Of a stretch of DNA of 64,000 nt, positions 15,867-25,130 are shown one piece after another; the first letter of the stretch is position 1, and each line of letters begins with the position of its first letter. This DNA is from Cellulomonas flavigena DSM 20109 (GTDB lineage: Bacteria; Actinomycetota; Actinomycetes; Actinomycetales; Cellulomonadaceae): NCBI RefSeq assembly GCF_000092865.1, contig NC_014151.1, positions 1,922,001 through 1,986,000 of the forward strand. Direction: 5' to 3'. Under the pieces are notes generated by a model. The model did no database searches, had not been told where the DNA came from, and saw only the letters and a program-made list of their open reading frames with translations. Position numbers and translations under genes: made by a program.

Positions 15867-18386
15867 TCAGACCCCTTCTCTCACCAGCAGCGCGACCGGT
15901 AGCCGGTCGAGGACGTCGGCCACACGCCGCACCCCGCCGGGCACGGCCCGGTCCGCGAGCACGTCGTGCCACGGGCCGTCCGGCAGCGCCACCGTGTGCT
16001 CGGTCCAGCCGCCGAGCCGCTCGACGGCGGCGGCCAGGCGGGTCGCGACGACGACCACGCGCGGCTCACCGCCCGCCGTGCGCGCGTACGTCATGGCGTG
16101 GCCCGACGAGTGGCCCAGCGGCACGAACCCGGCCTCCGGGCCGACGAAGGCCTCCCGCACGTCGCGCCGCACGCGCAGCGCCCGGGAGGTGACCAGCAGC
16201 TTCTCGTCGGCGAGGGTGCGCGGGCCGGCGCCCTCGTCGAGGCGTGCCAGGCGCGCGGCCAGCGCGTCGACGTCCACCGGGCGGCGGTTGTCGGGGTCGA
16301 CGAGCGTCGGGAACGGCACCTCGGTGCCCTGGTACACGTCGGCCACGCCCGGCAGCGTGAGCTGCACGAGCTTGGAGCCGAGCGTCGCGGCCCGCACCGC
16401 CTCGCGCGTGCGCAGGTCCCAGTCGCCCAGCAGACCCAGGACCTCGGGGTCCGTGCGGGCCCGCCGTGCGGTGGACAGCACGGCGTCCTCGTAGGCCGCG
16501 TCGGGCGCGGTCCACGTGGTCCGGCTCTTGGCCTCGCGCACCGCCTTCGTCACGTACTCGACGAGGCGGTCCTCCTCGATCGGACCGTCGTCGGTCCACG
16601 TGCCGGCGAGCGTCTGCCACAGCAGGTACTCGGTGCGACCGTCGAGCAGCGTGCCGCGGTAGGACGCGGACACCCGTCGCAGGTCCTCCACCAGGGCCGA
16701 CCACTCGTGCGGCAGCTCGGACAGCACCCCCAGGCGGGCGCGCGTGTCCTCGCCGCGCTTGGTGTCGTGCGTCGACAGGGTGGTCATGCCCAGCGGCGCG
16801 GAGGCCTGGGCCTGCGCGGCCCACGCCGCGAGATCGGTGGGTGTGGTGGCGAACCGCACGGGCTCGCCGCCGACCTCGCACAGCGCCACGAGGTGCGTCC
16901 ACCTGTAGAACGCGGTGTCCTCGACGCCCTTGGCCATGACGGCACCGCACGTCTGCTGGAACCGCACGACGAGCTCGTCACGGCGTGGGTCGCGGGTGCG
17001 TCCTGCCGAGCCGGCCTCGCGGCCGAGCAGCAGGTCGACCAGGACGTCCATCGTCGCCTCGCGCTCGGCACCGAGCCGCCGACGCGCTCGCTGCGCGGCG
17101 GTGGTGAGGACCGCGACCGACGTCGGCGGTGCGGGCTCGCCCGGCACGACGTACGCGCGGTAGCGGTCGAACGCGACGAGCAGCTCGACGAGGCACTCCT
17201 CGAGCGCGCGCCACGTGTGGTCGCGCAGGCGCAGGTCGTCGTGGCAGATCTCGGCCGCGAGGTTCGTCAGGCGGTGGACCTCGGCGTACAGCGGACCGTC
17301 GACGACCTCGCGCTTGGCGTCCTGCTCGAGCGCCTCGAACGCGTCCGACCCGTCGCCCGTCACACGGTGCAGGACCGAGCCGAGCAGCGCGGCCCCGCCG
17401 GGGTCGACGAACGCCTGCTGCACGCGCCACAGCGCCTCGTACCCGGTCGTCCCGGCGGTCGCCCAGTCGTCGGGGAGCTCCTCGGCACCCGCGAGGATCT
17501 TCTCGACCACGACCCACGCACCGTCGGTCACCTCGCGCAGCCGTGCGAGGTAGCCCGCCGGGTCCGCGAGCCCGTCCGGGTGGTCGATCCGCAGACCGTC
17601 GACCACGCCCTCGCGCAGCAGGCGCAGCACCAGCGCGTGCGTCGCGTCGAACACCTCGGGGTCCTCGACGCGGACCGCGACGAGCGTGCCGACGTCGAAG
17701 AACCGGCGGTAGTTCAGCTCCTCGTCGGCGACCTTCCAGTACGCCAGGCGGTAGTGCTGCCGCTCGACGAGCTCGGCGAGCGGCAGTGCCTCGGTGCCCG
17801 CTCGCACGGGGAAGACGTGGTCGTGGTACCGCAGCACGGTGCACGTTCCGACGCCGGGGACGTCCTGCTCGGCGAGCTGGAGCTCGTCGCGCGCGAGCAC
17901 GGCGCCGATGCGGTCGCCGAGGACGGGCATGAGCACCGCGCCGTCACCGGCGGACCAGTCGACGTCGAACCAGGCGGCGAACGGCGAGTCCGAGCCGTCC
18001 GCGAGCACGGACCACAGCGCCCGGTTGTGCCAGACGGGCGTGGGCACGGCCATGTGGTTGGGGACGATGTCGAGCACCAGGCCGAGCCCGGCGCCGTGCG
18101 CGACGTCCGCGAGCCGGCGCAGGCCGTCCTCGCCGCCCAGGACGGGCGAGACGGTGTCGTGGTCGACGACGTCGTACCCGTGGGTCGAGCCGGGCGCCGC
18201 GGCCAGCACGGGGGACAGGTACACGTGCGTGACGCCCAGCGACGCGTAGTACGGCACGCGCGCCGCGACGTCGTCGAACGTCAGGTCGGCACCCAGCTGC
18301 ACGCGGTACGTCGAGACGGGGACCGGGTGCCCCGGGCGCACCGAGCGGCGCTCGGGGAGCGACCGCTCGACGGTCGTGTCGCTCAC
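15867..18386 (-). CDS. treY: Maltooligosyl trehalose synthase
   Basis: An 839-residue GH13 isomerase that turns the reducing-end alpha-1,4 bond of maltodextrins into the alpha,alpha-1,1 bond of trehalose. Family features are PVSTYRVQLGADLTFDDVAARVPYYASLGVTHVYLSPV at the start, LDIVPNHMAV, VDGLRIDHPDGLADP with the nucleophile Asp, VVVEKILAGAEELP with the acid Glu, and STHDTKRGEDTRARL. Length is normal for the family. The GTG start overlaps the glgX stop (GTGA), giving tight coupling. Together with TreZ it converts glycogen-derived dextrins to trehalose for osmotic and desiccation protection. Confidence 0.96.
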   Translation of the reverse strand: MSDTTVERSLPERRSVRPGHPVPVSTYRVQLGADLTFDDVAARVPYYASLGVTHVYLSPVLAAAPGSTHGYDVVDHDTVSPVLGGEDGLRRLADVAHGAGLGLVLDIVPNHMAVPTPVWHNRALWSVLADGSDSPFAAWFDVDWSAGDGAVLMPVLGDRIGAVLARDELQLAEQDVPGVGTCTVLRYHDHVFPVRAGTEALPLAELVERQHYRLAYWKVADEELNYRRFFDVGTLVAVRVEDPEVFDATHALVLRLLREGVVDGLRIDHPDGLADPAGYLARLREVTDGAWVVVEKILAGAEELPDDWATAGTTGYEALWRVQQAFVDPGGAALLGSVLHRVTGDGSDAFEALEQDAKREVVDGPLYAEVHRLTNLAAEICHDDLRLRDHTWRALEECLVELLVAFDRYRAYVVPGEPAPPTSVAVLTTAAQRARRRLGAEREATMDVLVDLLLGREAGSAGRTRDPRRDELVVRFQQTCGAVMAKGVEDTAFYRWTHLVALCEVGGEPVRFATTPTDLAAWAAQAQASAPLGMTTLSTHDTKRGEDTRARLGVLSELPHEWSALVEDLRRVSASYRGTLLDGRTEYLLWQTLAGTWTDDGPIEEDRLVEYVTKAVREAKSRTTWTAPDAAYEDAVLSTARRARTDPEVLGLLGDWDLRTREAVRAATLGSKLVQLTLPGVADVYQGTEVPFPTLVDPDNRRPVDVDALAARLARLDEGAGPRTLADEKLLVTSRALRVRRDVREAFVGPEAGFVPLGHSSGHAMTYARTAGGEPRVVVVATRLAAAVERLGGWTEHTVALPDGPWHDVLADRAVPGGVRRVADVLDRLPVALLVREGV

Positions 18387-20575
18387 GCGCCGCGCCGCGA
18401 GACGCGGCTGGCCTCGGACGACGCGGCCACGGCGGCGCCGGTGCCGGACGCGGTCGGCAGCTCGCGCTCCGACGGGCGTGTCAGCAGCACCATCGACCGC
18501 GGCGCGAGCGTGACCCTCCCGCGCGAGCGCACCTTGCGGCCGGGGGCGACCTGCGAGTCGGTGTCGAGCACTGCGGTCCACTCCGCGCCGTACTCGGCGC
18601 CGGGCAGCTGGAACTGCTTCTTCTCCCAGTGGCTGTTGAACAGCAGCAGGAACGAGTCGTCGACGACCTCCTCGCCGCGCAGGTCGGGCTCGTCGATCGC
18701 GTCGCCGTTGAGGAACACCATGACCGCGAACGCGTGGTCCGAGCTCCACGCCTCGTCGGACATGTGCCCGCCGGTCGGCGTCATCCACGCGATGTCCCGC
18801 AGGTCCGACTCGCCGCCGTGCTCGGCGGCGCCCGCGAAGAACCGGCGCCGCCGGAACACGGGGTGGTCGCGGCGCAGGTGGATCACGCGGCGCGTGAACT
18901 CCAGGAGCGACTGCCGGTCCTCGTCGAGGTCCCAGTCGACCCAGGTGATCTCGTTGTCCTGGCAGTAGCCGTTGTTGTTGCCGCCCTGCGTGCGGCCGAG
19001 CTCGTCGCCGTGCGCGACCATCGGCACGCCCTGCGACAGCAGCAGGGTCGCGAGGAAGTTGCGCTGCTGACGCGCGCGCAGCTTGCGCACCTCCGGGTCG
19101 TCGGTCGGGCCCTCGACGCCGCAGTTCCACGAGCGGTTGTGGCTCTCGCCGTCGCGGTTGTCCTCGCCGTTGGCCTCGTTGCTCTTCTCGTTGTAGGTGA
19201 CGAGGTCGCGCAGCGTGAAGCCGTCGTGCGCGGTGACGAAGTTGATGCTGGCGATGGGCCGGCGGCCGGTGTGCTCGTACAGGTCGGAGGAGCCGGTCAG
19301 ACGGCTCGCGAACTCCCCGAGCGTCGAGGGCTCACCGCGCCAGAAGTCGCGCACGGTGTCGCGGTACTTGCCGTTCCACTCCGTCCACAGCGGGGGGAAC
19401 CCGCCGACCTGGTAACCGCCCTCGCCGAGGTCCCACGGCTCGGCGATGAGCTTGACCTGCGAGATCACCGGGTCCTGGTGGACGAGGTCGAAGAACGCCG
19501 ACAGCCGGTCGACCTCGTGGAACTGCCGGGCGAGCGTGGCTGCGAGGTCGAACCGGAAGCCGTCCACGTGCATCTCGGTCACCCAGTACCGCAGCGAGTC
19601 CATGATGAGCTGCAGGACGGCGGGCGAGCGCATGAGCAGCGAGTTGCCCGTGCCCGTGGTGTCGAAGTAGTGCGACGGGTCGTCGTCCACCAGACGGTAG
19701 TAGCTGGCGTTGTCGATGCCGCGGAAGCTCAGCGTCGGGCCCATGTGGTTGCCCTCGGCGGTGTGGTTGTAGACGACGTCGAGGATGACCTCGATGTCGG
19801 CCGCGTGCAGGGCCTTCACCATCTGCTTGAACTCCTGCACCTGCTGCCCGGAGCCCGCCAGCGAGGCGTAGGCGTTGTGCGGGGCGAAGAAGCCGATGGT
19901 GTTGTAGCCCCAGTAGTTCGACAGGCCCTTCTCCTGCAGGGAGGGGTCGTTGACGAACTGGTGGACCGGCATGAGCTCGATCGCGGTGACGCCGAGGCCC
20001 GACAGGTGCTCGACGACGGCGGGGTGCCCGAGCGCGGCGTAGGTGCCGCGCAGCTCCTCGGGGACCGCGGGGTGCAGCTGCGTCAGGCCCTTGACGTGCG
20101 CCTCGTAGATGACGGACTCGTGGTACTGGTGCTCCGGCGGGCGGTCGTGGCCCCAGTCGAAGAAGGGGTTGACGACGACGGACGTCATGGTGTGTCCCGC
20201 TGAGTCGTCCTGGTTGCGCGCGTCGGGGTCGCCGAACGTGTACGAGTACAGCGACGGGTGGCCGTCGACCTGCCCGTCGATCGCCTTGGCGTAGGGGTCG
20301 AGCAGCAGCTTGGAGGGGTCGCAACGGTGCCCCGCGGCCGGGTCGTACGGGCCGTGCACGCGGAACCCGTACCGCTGGCCGGGCGCGATCGCCGGCAGGT
20401 AGCCGTGCCACACGAACGCGTCGACCTCGGGGAGGTCGACGCGGGTCTCGGTGCCGTCGTCGTCCACGAGGCACAGCTCGACACGTTCCGCCACCGCGGA
20501 GAACAGCGCGAAGTTGGTTCCCGTGCCGTCGTAGGTGGCACCGAGGGGGTAGGGGCGTCCGGGCCAGATGTGCAT
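18383..20575 (-). CDS. glgX: Glycogen debranching enzyme GlgX/TreX
   Basis: A 730-residue GH13 isoamylase-type debranching enzyme, cutting alpha-1,6 bonds of glycogen to feed linear dextrins to TreY. It opens MHIWPGRPYPLGATYDGTGTNFALFS (CBM48 domain); catalytic regions are ILDVVYNHTAEG, VDGFRFDLAATLAR (nucleophile Asp), KLIAEPWDLGEGGY (acid Glu) and NFVTAHDGFTLRD. The ATG at 20575 matches the usual family start; the frame remains open 20 codons upstream without conservation. The last 30 residues are an Ala/Ser-rich tail. First gene of the trehalose operon. Confidence 0.96.
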   Translation of the reverse strand: MHIWPGRPYPLGATYDGTGTNFALFSAVAERVELCLVDDDGTETRVDLPEVDAFVWHGYLPAIAPGQRYGFRVHGPYDPAAGHRCDPSKLLLDPYAKAIDGQVDGHPSLYSYTFGDPDARNQDDSAGHTMTSVVVNPFFDWGHDRPPEHQYHESVIYEAHVKGLTQLHPAVPEELRGTYAALGHPAVVEHLSGLGVTAIELMPVHQFVNDPSLQEKGLSNYWGYNTIGFFAPHNAYASLAGSGQQVQEFKQMVKALHAADIEVILDVVYNHTAEGNHMGPTLSFRGIDNASYYRLVDDDPSHYFDTTGTGNSLLMRSPAVLQLIMDSLRYWVTEMHVDGFRFDLAATLARQFHEVDRLSAFFDLVHQDPVISQVKLIAEPWDLGEGGYQVGGFPPLWTEWNGKYRDTVRDFWRGEPSTLGEFASRLTGSSDLYEHTGRRPIASINFVTAHDGFTLRDLVTYNEKSNEANGEDNRDGESHNRSWNCGVEGPTDDPEVRKLRARQQRNFLATLLLSQGVPMVAHGDELGRTQGGNNNGYCQDNEITWVDWDLDEDRQSLLEFTRRVIHLRRDHPVFRRRRFFAGAAEHGGESDLRDIAWMTPTGGHMSDEAWSSDHAFAVMVFLNGDAIDEPDLRGEEVVDDSFLLLFNSHWEKKQFQLPGAEYGAEWTAVLDTDSQVAPGRKVRSRGRVTLAPRSMVLLTRPSERELPTASGTGAAVAASSEASRVSRRGA

Positions 20576-20674
20576 GGCCTCAGAGTGCCAGTGGCCTGTG
20601 ACGACCGCGCTTCGAGACGGTGTGCCCACCGTCACGTCGCGTGCGTGGCGCAGGGACGACGCCGCCGGACGAGG

Positions 20675-21466
20675 TCAGCCGATCGAGACGAGCTCGCGCA
20701 CGTCGTCGTCGGGGAGCTCGTCGGCCACCGCGGTGACGACCATCTCCTGCAGGCTCGCGGTCCCGCGGTGCACCGAGAGGAACGCGGTGTCGGACGCGTC
20801 GCGACCCGTGGCGATGCGCACGAGCGTCGAGCGCGGGGCGAGCGTGGTGGCGTCGACGACCCGCCAGCGTCCGTCGACCCACGCCTCGGCGACCGCGTGG
20901 AAGTCCATGGGGTCCAGGCCGGGGGCGTAGACCGACACGAGCCGGGCGGGCACGTCGACCGCGCGCAGCAGCGCCACCACGAGGTGGGCGAAGTCGCGGC
21001 ACACGCCCCGACGGGCCAGGAGCGTGTGGACCGCACCGTCGGTGGGCAGGCTCGCGCCGGGCACGTAGGCCAGGCGCGTGCCGACCCACGAGCTGACGGC
21101 CGCGAGCAGGTCGACGCCCGCCAGGCCGACGAACTCCGCGCGCGCCGTGGGTGCGAGCACGTCGGACTCGCAGTACCGGCTCGGTCGCAGGTACACGAGC
21201 TCGTCCGCGGGGCTCCCGGTGGGCTCGGCGCCGCGGCCGCGCACGGTGGCGCGGTACTCGACGGTCAGGGGGCCGGGGTCGACCTCGAGCACGTGCAGGC
21301 GCGTGCCGTGCGGGTCGACGACCTCGCGCGGCTCGATCCGGCGTCCGGCCGAGGTGACGGTGAGCTCCTCCTCGGGGGAGTGCGCGGCGGCGACCGCCAC
21401 CTCCAGCGCCAGCAGCGCGGGGGAGATGACGTCGATGGACAGGTGGGCGGTCGTCTCGCGCTGCAC
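20675..21466 (-). CDS. Transglutaminase-like domain protein
   Basis: A 263-residue protein with an N-terminal beta region (as in transglutaminase N domains) and a papain-like core. The catalytic triad can be read: Cys in ARRGVCRDFAHL, His in MDFHAVAEAWV and Asp in WRVVDATTLAP. Bacterial members are mostly predicted proteases or amidases; the substrate is unknown. No signal peptide is seen, so it should be cytoplasmic. The GTG start has CACGAT 6 bases before it, the leaderless arrangement. It lies about 100 bases downstream of the start of glgX on the same strand, with which it may be functionally unrelated. Confidence 0.88.
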   Translation of the reverse strand: MQRETTAHLSIDVISPALLALEVAVAAAHSPEEELTVTSAGRRIEPREVVDPHGTRLHVLEVDPGPLTVEYRATVRGRGAEPTGSPADELVYLRPSRYCESDVLAPTARAEFVGLAGVDLLAAVSSWVGTRLAYVPGASLPTDGAVHTLLARRGVCRDFAHLVVALLRAVDVPARLVSVYAPGLDPMDFHAVAEAWVDGRWRVVDATTLAPRSTLVRIATGRDASDTAFLSVHRGTASLQEMVVTAVADELPDDDVRELVSIG

Positions 21467-21645
21467 GGGCTCATCGTGACAGAGGGCGGGTGACGGCGCA
21501 CCGGCGGTGGCACGTGTCCGTGGACCGGGTGATTCGAACCGTTTAGGACGTCCGTCGCCTTCGTCTCGTCCGACCCGTCGGCTACCGTGGCAGCACTCCT
21601 CGCCAGAGTCGGCGAGGACGACGCAGGAGCGAAGCGAGGCCCGGC

Positions 21646-22821
21646 ATGACCGCAACGCCCGAACCGACGGGGGCGCTCGTCACCGTCATCGTCCCGACGT
21701 TCAACGAGGCCCCGAACGTGGCCGAGCTGGTGCGCCGCGTGGGTGCGGCGACGCGCGGCCTCGGGGTCGAGATGCTGTTCGTGGACGACTCGACGGACGA
21801 CACCGCCGACGTCGTGCGGGCCGTGGCCCCCACGGCTGAGCTGCCCGTACGCGTGATCCACCGTGACGACCCGGTCGGCGGCCTCGGCGGCGCCGTGCTC
21901 GAGGGTGTGCGGGCCTCGTCGACGCCGTACTTCCTCGTGATGGACGGTGACCTGCAGCACCCGCCCGAGCTCATCCCGAGCCTCGTCGCGCGGGTCCAGG
22001 AGGTCGACGTGGACGTCGTCGTCGCGTCGCGCTACATCGGTGACGGGTCCAGCGCGGGGCTCTCCGGCGCCGTGCGCCAGGCCGTCTCCTCGACGTCGAC
22101 CGCCGTGACCCGCGCCATGTTCCCCGTCCGGCTGCGTGACTGCTCCGACCCGATGACCGGGTTCTTCGCGGTGCGCAGGGCGGCCGTCGACCTCGACTCG
22201 CTGCGCCCGCGCGGCTTCAAGATCCTGCTCGAGATCCTCGCGCGCCACCCCATGCGCGTCGTCGAGGTCCCGTTCGTGTTCGGCTCGCGCTACGCCGGGG
22301 AGTCCAAGGCGAACCTCGCCCAGGGCATCCACTTCATGTGGCAGCTCGCCGGCCTGCGGTTCGGTCGCATGTCGCGGTTCGCGATCATCGGCGGCATGGG
22401 CGCGGTCGCGAACATCGCGATCGTGTGGCTGCTGACGAGGTTGGGGGCGCCCTGGCTCCTCGCCGCGATCGTCGCCGCCGAGCTCACCATCGTCGGGAAC
22501 TTCCTGCTGCAGGAGCGCTTCGTCTTCCGGGACCTCCGTCACGAGGGCAAGGGTGTCTGGGCGAGGTTCGGGCAGTCCTTCACGTTCAACAACGTGGAGA
22601 CGCTCGTCCGCATGCCGGTCATGGCGCTGCTCGTCGAGACGATGCACGTCGCCGCCGTCCTGGCCACGGCCATCACGATCGCGATCGCGTTCGTCGTCCG
22701 GTTCACGTTCCACTCGCGGATCGTCTACCGCCCGCGCCAGTCGAGCGTGCGGGCCCACCTCGTCGCGCGAGAGGCGGACAACGCCGAGCCACCGCCCCTG
22801 CCGCGCGCGGAGACCGTCTGA
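21646..22821 (+). CDS. Glycosyltransferase family 2 fused to GtrA-like membrane domain
   Basis: A 391-residue protein. Residues about 10-240 are a GT2 domain of the dolichol-phosphate-mannose-synthase type (VIVPTFNEAPNVAEL, VDDSTDD, DxD-type DGDLQHPP, and a GFKILLEIL/VEVPF block). From about residue 243 follows a GtrA domain with four membrane spans (FAIIGGMGAVANIAIVWLL, WLLAAIVAAELTIVGNFLL, and two near the C-terminus). Such fusions transfer a sugar from a nucleotide onto a polyprenyl phosphate at the inner face of the membrane; GtrA helps move the lipid-sugar. Target glycan is unknown; there is no other cell-envelope gene close by. Confidence 0.9.
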   Translation: MTATPEPTGALVTVIVPTFNEAPNVAELVRRVGAATRGLGVEMLFVDDSTDDTADVVRAVAPTAELPVRVIHRDDPVGGLGGAVLEGVRASSTPYFLVMDGDLQHPPELIPSLVARVQEVDVDVVVASRYIGDGSSAGLSGAVRQAVSSTSTAVTRAMFPVRLRDCSDPMTGFFAVRRAAVDLDSLRPRGFKILLEILARHPMRVVEVPFVFGSRYAGESKANLAQGIHFMWQLAGLRFGRMSRFAIIGGMGAVANIAIVWLLTRLGAPWLLAAIVAAELTIVGNFLLQERFVFRDLRHEGKGVWARFGQSFTFNNVETLVRMPVMALLVETMHVAAVLATAITIAIAFVVRFTFHSRIVYRPRQSSVRAHLVAREADNAEPPPLPRAETV

Positions 22822-22918
22822 CGTCCGACCTCCCCGCCCGTGCACGGGCGTGCTCCCGAGGTGCGACCGCGCGCCCGGCACGTCAGGATCGCGGTGACGC
22901 CGACACCGGGAGGCCGCC

Positions 22919-23455
22919 GTGGCGCAGCACGCTGACGAGCTCGACCTGACGCTCGTGCGGACGTACATCAACGACCACATCACCGGTGCGAGCGCGGTCG
23001 CCCAGCGCGTCGAGCGGATGAGCCGCAACCCCGACGCCGGGGACGACGCCCCCGCCCTCGCACGCCTGGCGGGCGAGCTGCGCGAGGAGCGCCGCGTCCA
23101 CGAGGCCACCGCCCGCGACCTCGGGCTCACGCTGTCGCGATGGAAGCACCTGGGCGCCGCGCTGGCCGAGCGGGTCGCGCGGCTCAAGCCCAACGGACGT
23201 GTCCTGCACCGCTCGCCGCTCTCGCTCGTGCTCGAGCTGGAGATCCTGCGCTCCGGCCTGGAGGGCAAGCGGCTGGGGTGGACGACCCTGCGCGAGCACG
23301 CCGACGCCCTCGGGCTGGACGCCGCGCGGCTCGACGCGCTCGTCGAGCGCTCGCGCACCCAGGCCGACCTGGTCGAGCAGATCTCGGCGCGCCACCGGGG
23401 GTCGGCGTTCGCCGCGCGGGACGAGGTGACGCGCGGCGCCGGGCCCGCGGCCTAG
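22919..23455 (+). CDS. Hypothetical alpha-helical protein
   Basis: A 178-residue protein with no family I can name. It is predicted mostly helical: DLTLVRTYINDHITGASAVAQRVERM, LARLAGELREERRVHEATARDLGL and LSLVLELEILRSGLEGKRLGWTTLREHAD look like amphipathic helices of a bundle. It has no signal peptide, cysteine or membrane span. The GTG start is preceded by GGGAGG at normal spacing. Similar small helical proteins of unknown function are frequent in actinobacteria. It may be co-transcribed with the small downstream gene. Confidence 0.7.
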   Translation: MAQHADELDLTLVRTYINDHITGASAVAQRVERMSRNPDAGDDAPALARLAGELREERRVHEATARDLGLTLSRWKHLGAALAERVARLKPNGRVLHRSPLSLVLELEILRSGLEGKRLGWTTLREHADALGLDAARLDALVERSRTQADLVEQISARHRGSAFAARDEVTRGAGPAA

Positions 23456-23475
23456 TCTCGGGGCCGGAGGTGGCG

Positions 23476-23745
23476 ATGGACGCGCTGCAGGAGTGGACGG
23501 GGCTGGTCGCGCCGGCGCTCGGGGTGGACCCGGGCCTGGTGGGCGCCACGCAGGACGACGTGCTCGACATGGTGCGTGACGTGGCGCACGGCGTGCTGCG
23601 CCCGGCGGCACCCCTCACGGCGTACGTCGTGGGCCTCGCCGCCGGCCGGGCGGGTGCCGAGGGCGGCGACGTCGCGGCGGCCGTGCGGGACGCGCTCGCG
23701 CAGGTCGAGGCCCTGCTCAGCGCGCGGGGCCCTGCGGGGGGCTGA
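23476..23745 (+). CDS. DUF6457-type small protein next to mobA
   Basis: An 89-residue helical protein (MDALQEWTGLVAPALGVDP...LDMVRDVAHGVLRPAAPLTAYVVGLAAGRAG) matching what I recall as DUF6457, small actinobacterial proteins linked with molybdenum cofactor genes; some occur fused to MobA. ATG is preceded by GGAGG with 5-base spacing; TAGTCT just upstream could be its -10. Its last 29 bases overlap the 3' end of mobA on the opposite strand. A role in molybdenum cofactor handling is inferred from neighbours only. Confidence 0.75.
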   Translation: MDALQEWTGLVAPALGVDPGLVGATQDDVLDMVRDVAHGVLRPAAPLTAYVVGLAAGRAGAEGGDVAAAVRDALAQVEALLSARGPAGG

Positions 23746-24367
23746 GCGGCAGGGTGGGCCGGTCCGCGGTCCGGGGTCGTCGGGCCGGGTCCTGCCGTGC
23801 CAGCCGACGGGCCGTCTCCAGGTCGGCCGCGTCGTCCACGTCGAGCGCGGTGCCCGGCGCGACGGGGACGGTCACGGTGCGCAGCCCGCGCACCAGGTCG
23901 CGCACGGGCCGTCCGTGCGTGTCGCCGACGAGACGCTCGCGCACGGCCGCCAGGCGGTAGGCGGCGAGCAGCGGCTGCGGCCGTCCGTCCGGCCCGGCGC
24001 CTAGGGCGGCGTCGACGTCCGGCCCGAGCGCCGTGCGCAACGACGCCACGGCCGTGCCCGCGAACGGCTGGTCACCGGCGACGAGGACGACCACCCGCGC
24101 GTCCGGGTGCTCCGAGAGTCCCGTCGCGACACCCGCGGCCGTGGCGGCGAGCGGCCCGCCCAGCGGCGGGTCCTCACGCGTCCAGAGCACGTCGCGGCCG
24201 ACGTCCTGGCGCGGCCCGACGACGACGAGCGGCAGACCGGCGAGGTCGTCGAGGAGCCGGACGAGCACGGGGCGCCCGCCGACGTCGAGCGCCGTCTTGT
24301 CGACGCCGCCCAGGCGCCGGGACGTGCCGCCGGCGAGCACGACGACGAACGCGGGTGCGAGGGCCAC
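23717..24367 (-). CDS. mobA: Molybdenum cofactor guanylyltransferase / NTP transferase
   Basis: A 216-residue nucleotidyltransferase of the MobA family, which attaches GMP to molybdopterin to give the MGD form used by NarG and NasC type enzymes. Motifs are VVVLAGGTSRRLGGVDKTALDVGG (the LAGGxSxRxGxDK signature), VAGDQPFAG and GGPLAATAAGV. I choose the GTG at 24367 because TAGCGT lies 7 bases before it; an upstream GTG (24376) would overlap that hexamer. The modC stop codon TAG is part of the same hexamer. It converges with and overlaps the DUF6457 gene. Confidence 0.9.
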   Translation of the reverse strand: MALAPAFVVVLAGGTSRRLGGVDKTALDVGGRPVLVRLLDDLAGLPLVVVGPRQDVGRDVLWTREDPPLGGPLAATAAGVATGLSEHPDARVVVLVAGDQPFAGTAVASLRTALGPDVDAALGAGPDGRPQPLLAAYRLAAVRERLVGDTHGRPVRDLVRGLRTVTVPVAPGTALDVDDAADLETARRLARQDPARRPRTADRPTLPLSPPQGPAR

Positions 24368-24377
24368 GACGGCCACG

Positions 24378-25130
24378 CTACGTCGCGCCGGGCGACGCCG
24401 GGTCCGTGGGCGGCGGCCGAGCCCCCACGACGCGCGCGACCTCGGGTGTCGCCGGCGCCGACACGAGCTCGGCCGCCCGACCGCGCTGCGCCACGCGTCC
24501 GTCGAGCAGGACGACGAGCTCGTCGGCGAGGTCGAGGGCGTCGCGCACGTCGTGCGTCACCAGCACCGCCGGCAGGCCGCGCGCGACGCGCCGACGGACG
24601 ACCTCGCGCACGAGCGGTCGCGTGGCGGGGTCGAGGGCGCCGAACGGCTCGTCGAGCAGCAGCGCCCGGGGGCGCGCCGCGAGCGCACGAGCGACCGCGA
24701 CGCGCTGCGCCTGGCCGCCCGAGAGCCTCTCGGCGTGCGTACGTGCGTGCTCGCCGAGGTCGAGCTCGGCGAGCAGGGAGTCGGCCACGGCGCGTGCGTC
24801 GCGGGCCCGCACGCCCTGCGCCCGAGGGCCGAACGCGACGTTCTCGCGCGCCGACAGGTGCCCGAACAGCGCGCCGTCCTGCAGGCAGACGCCCAGCCCG
24901 CGCTCGCGCGGAGGCAGGTGCACGCCACGCGCCGCGTCGGCGAGCGACCGTTCGTCGAGCGTGATGTGGCCGGCCGTGAGCGCGACCGCCCCGGCGAGCG
25001 ACTCGACGAGCGTCGTCTTGCCGCTGCCGTTGGGCCCCATGACGGCGAGCACGGCTCCTGCCGGGACGTGCAGCGCGACGTCGAGCGTGAACTGCCCGCG
25101 CGTCACCTGCAGGTGCGCGTCGAGCGTCAC
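24378..25130 (-). CDS. modC: Molybdate ABC transporter ATP-binding protein
   Basis: A 250-residue ABC ATPase: Walker A MGPNGSGKTTL, Q-loop LGVCLQDGALFGHLSARENVAFG, signature LSGGQAQRVAVARAL, Walker B LLLDEPFGALD and H-loop VLVTHDVRDAL. At 250 residues it lacks the C-terminal MOP domains of E. coli ModC (about 350 residues); the separate Mop-type regulator gene nearby may sense molybdate instead. It energises uptake of molybdate through ModB. The GTG start overlaps the modB stop (GTGA). Confidence 0.9.
   Translation of the reverse strand: MTLDAHLQVTRGQFTLDVALHVPAGAVLAVMGPNGSGKTTLVESLAGAVALTAGHITLDERSLADAARGVHLPPRERGLGVCLQDGALFGHLSARENVAFGPRAQGVRARDARAVADSLLAELDLGEHARTHAERLSGGQAQRVAVARALAARPRALLLDEPFGALDPATRPLVREVVRRRVARGLPAVLVTHDVRDALDLADELVVLLDGRVAQRGRAAELVSAPATPEVARVVGARPPPTDPASPGAT

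Noticed and set aside
12797-16192. An 1131-codon plus-strand open frame across zapE and treZ
   Set aside because: It runs out of frame through zapE and antisense to treZ, and is Arg/Ala/Pro-rich without conserved sequence.
15966-18968. A 1000-codon plus-strand open frame antisense to treY and glgX
   Set aside because: No recognisable domain; treY and glgX on the other strand are complete and convincing.
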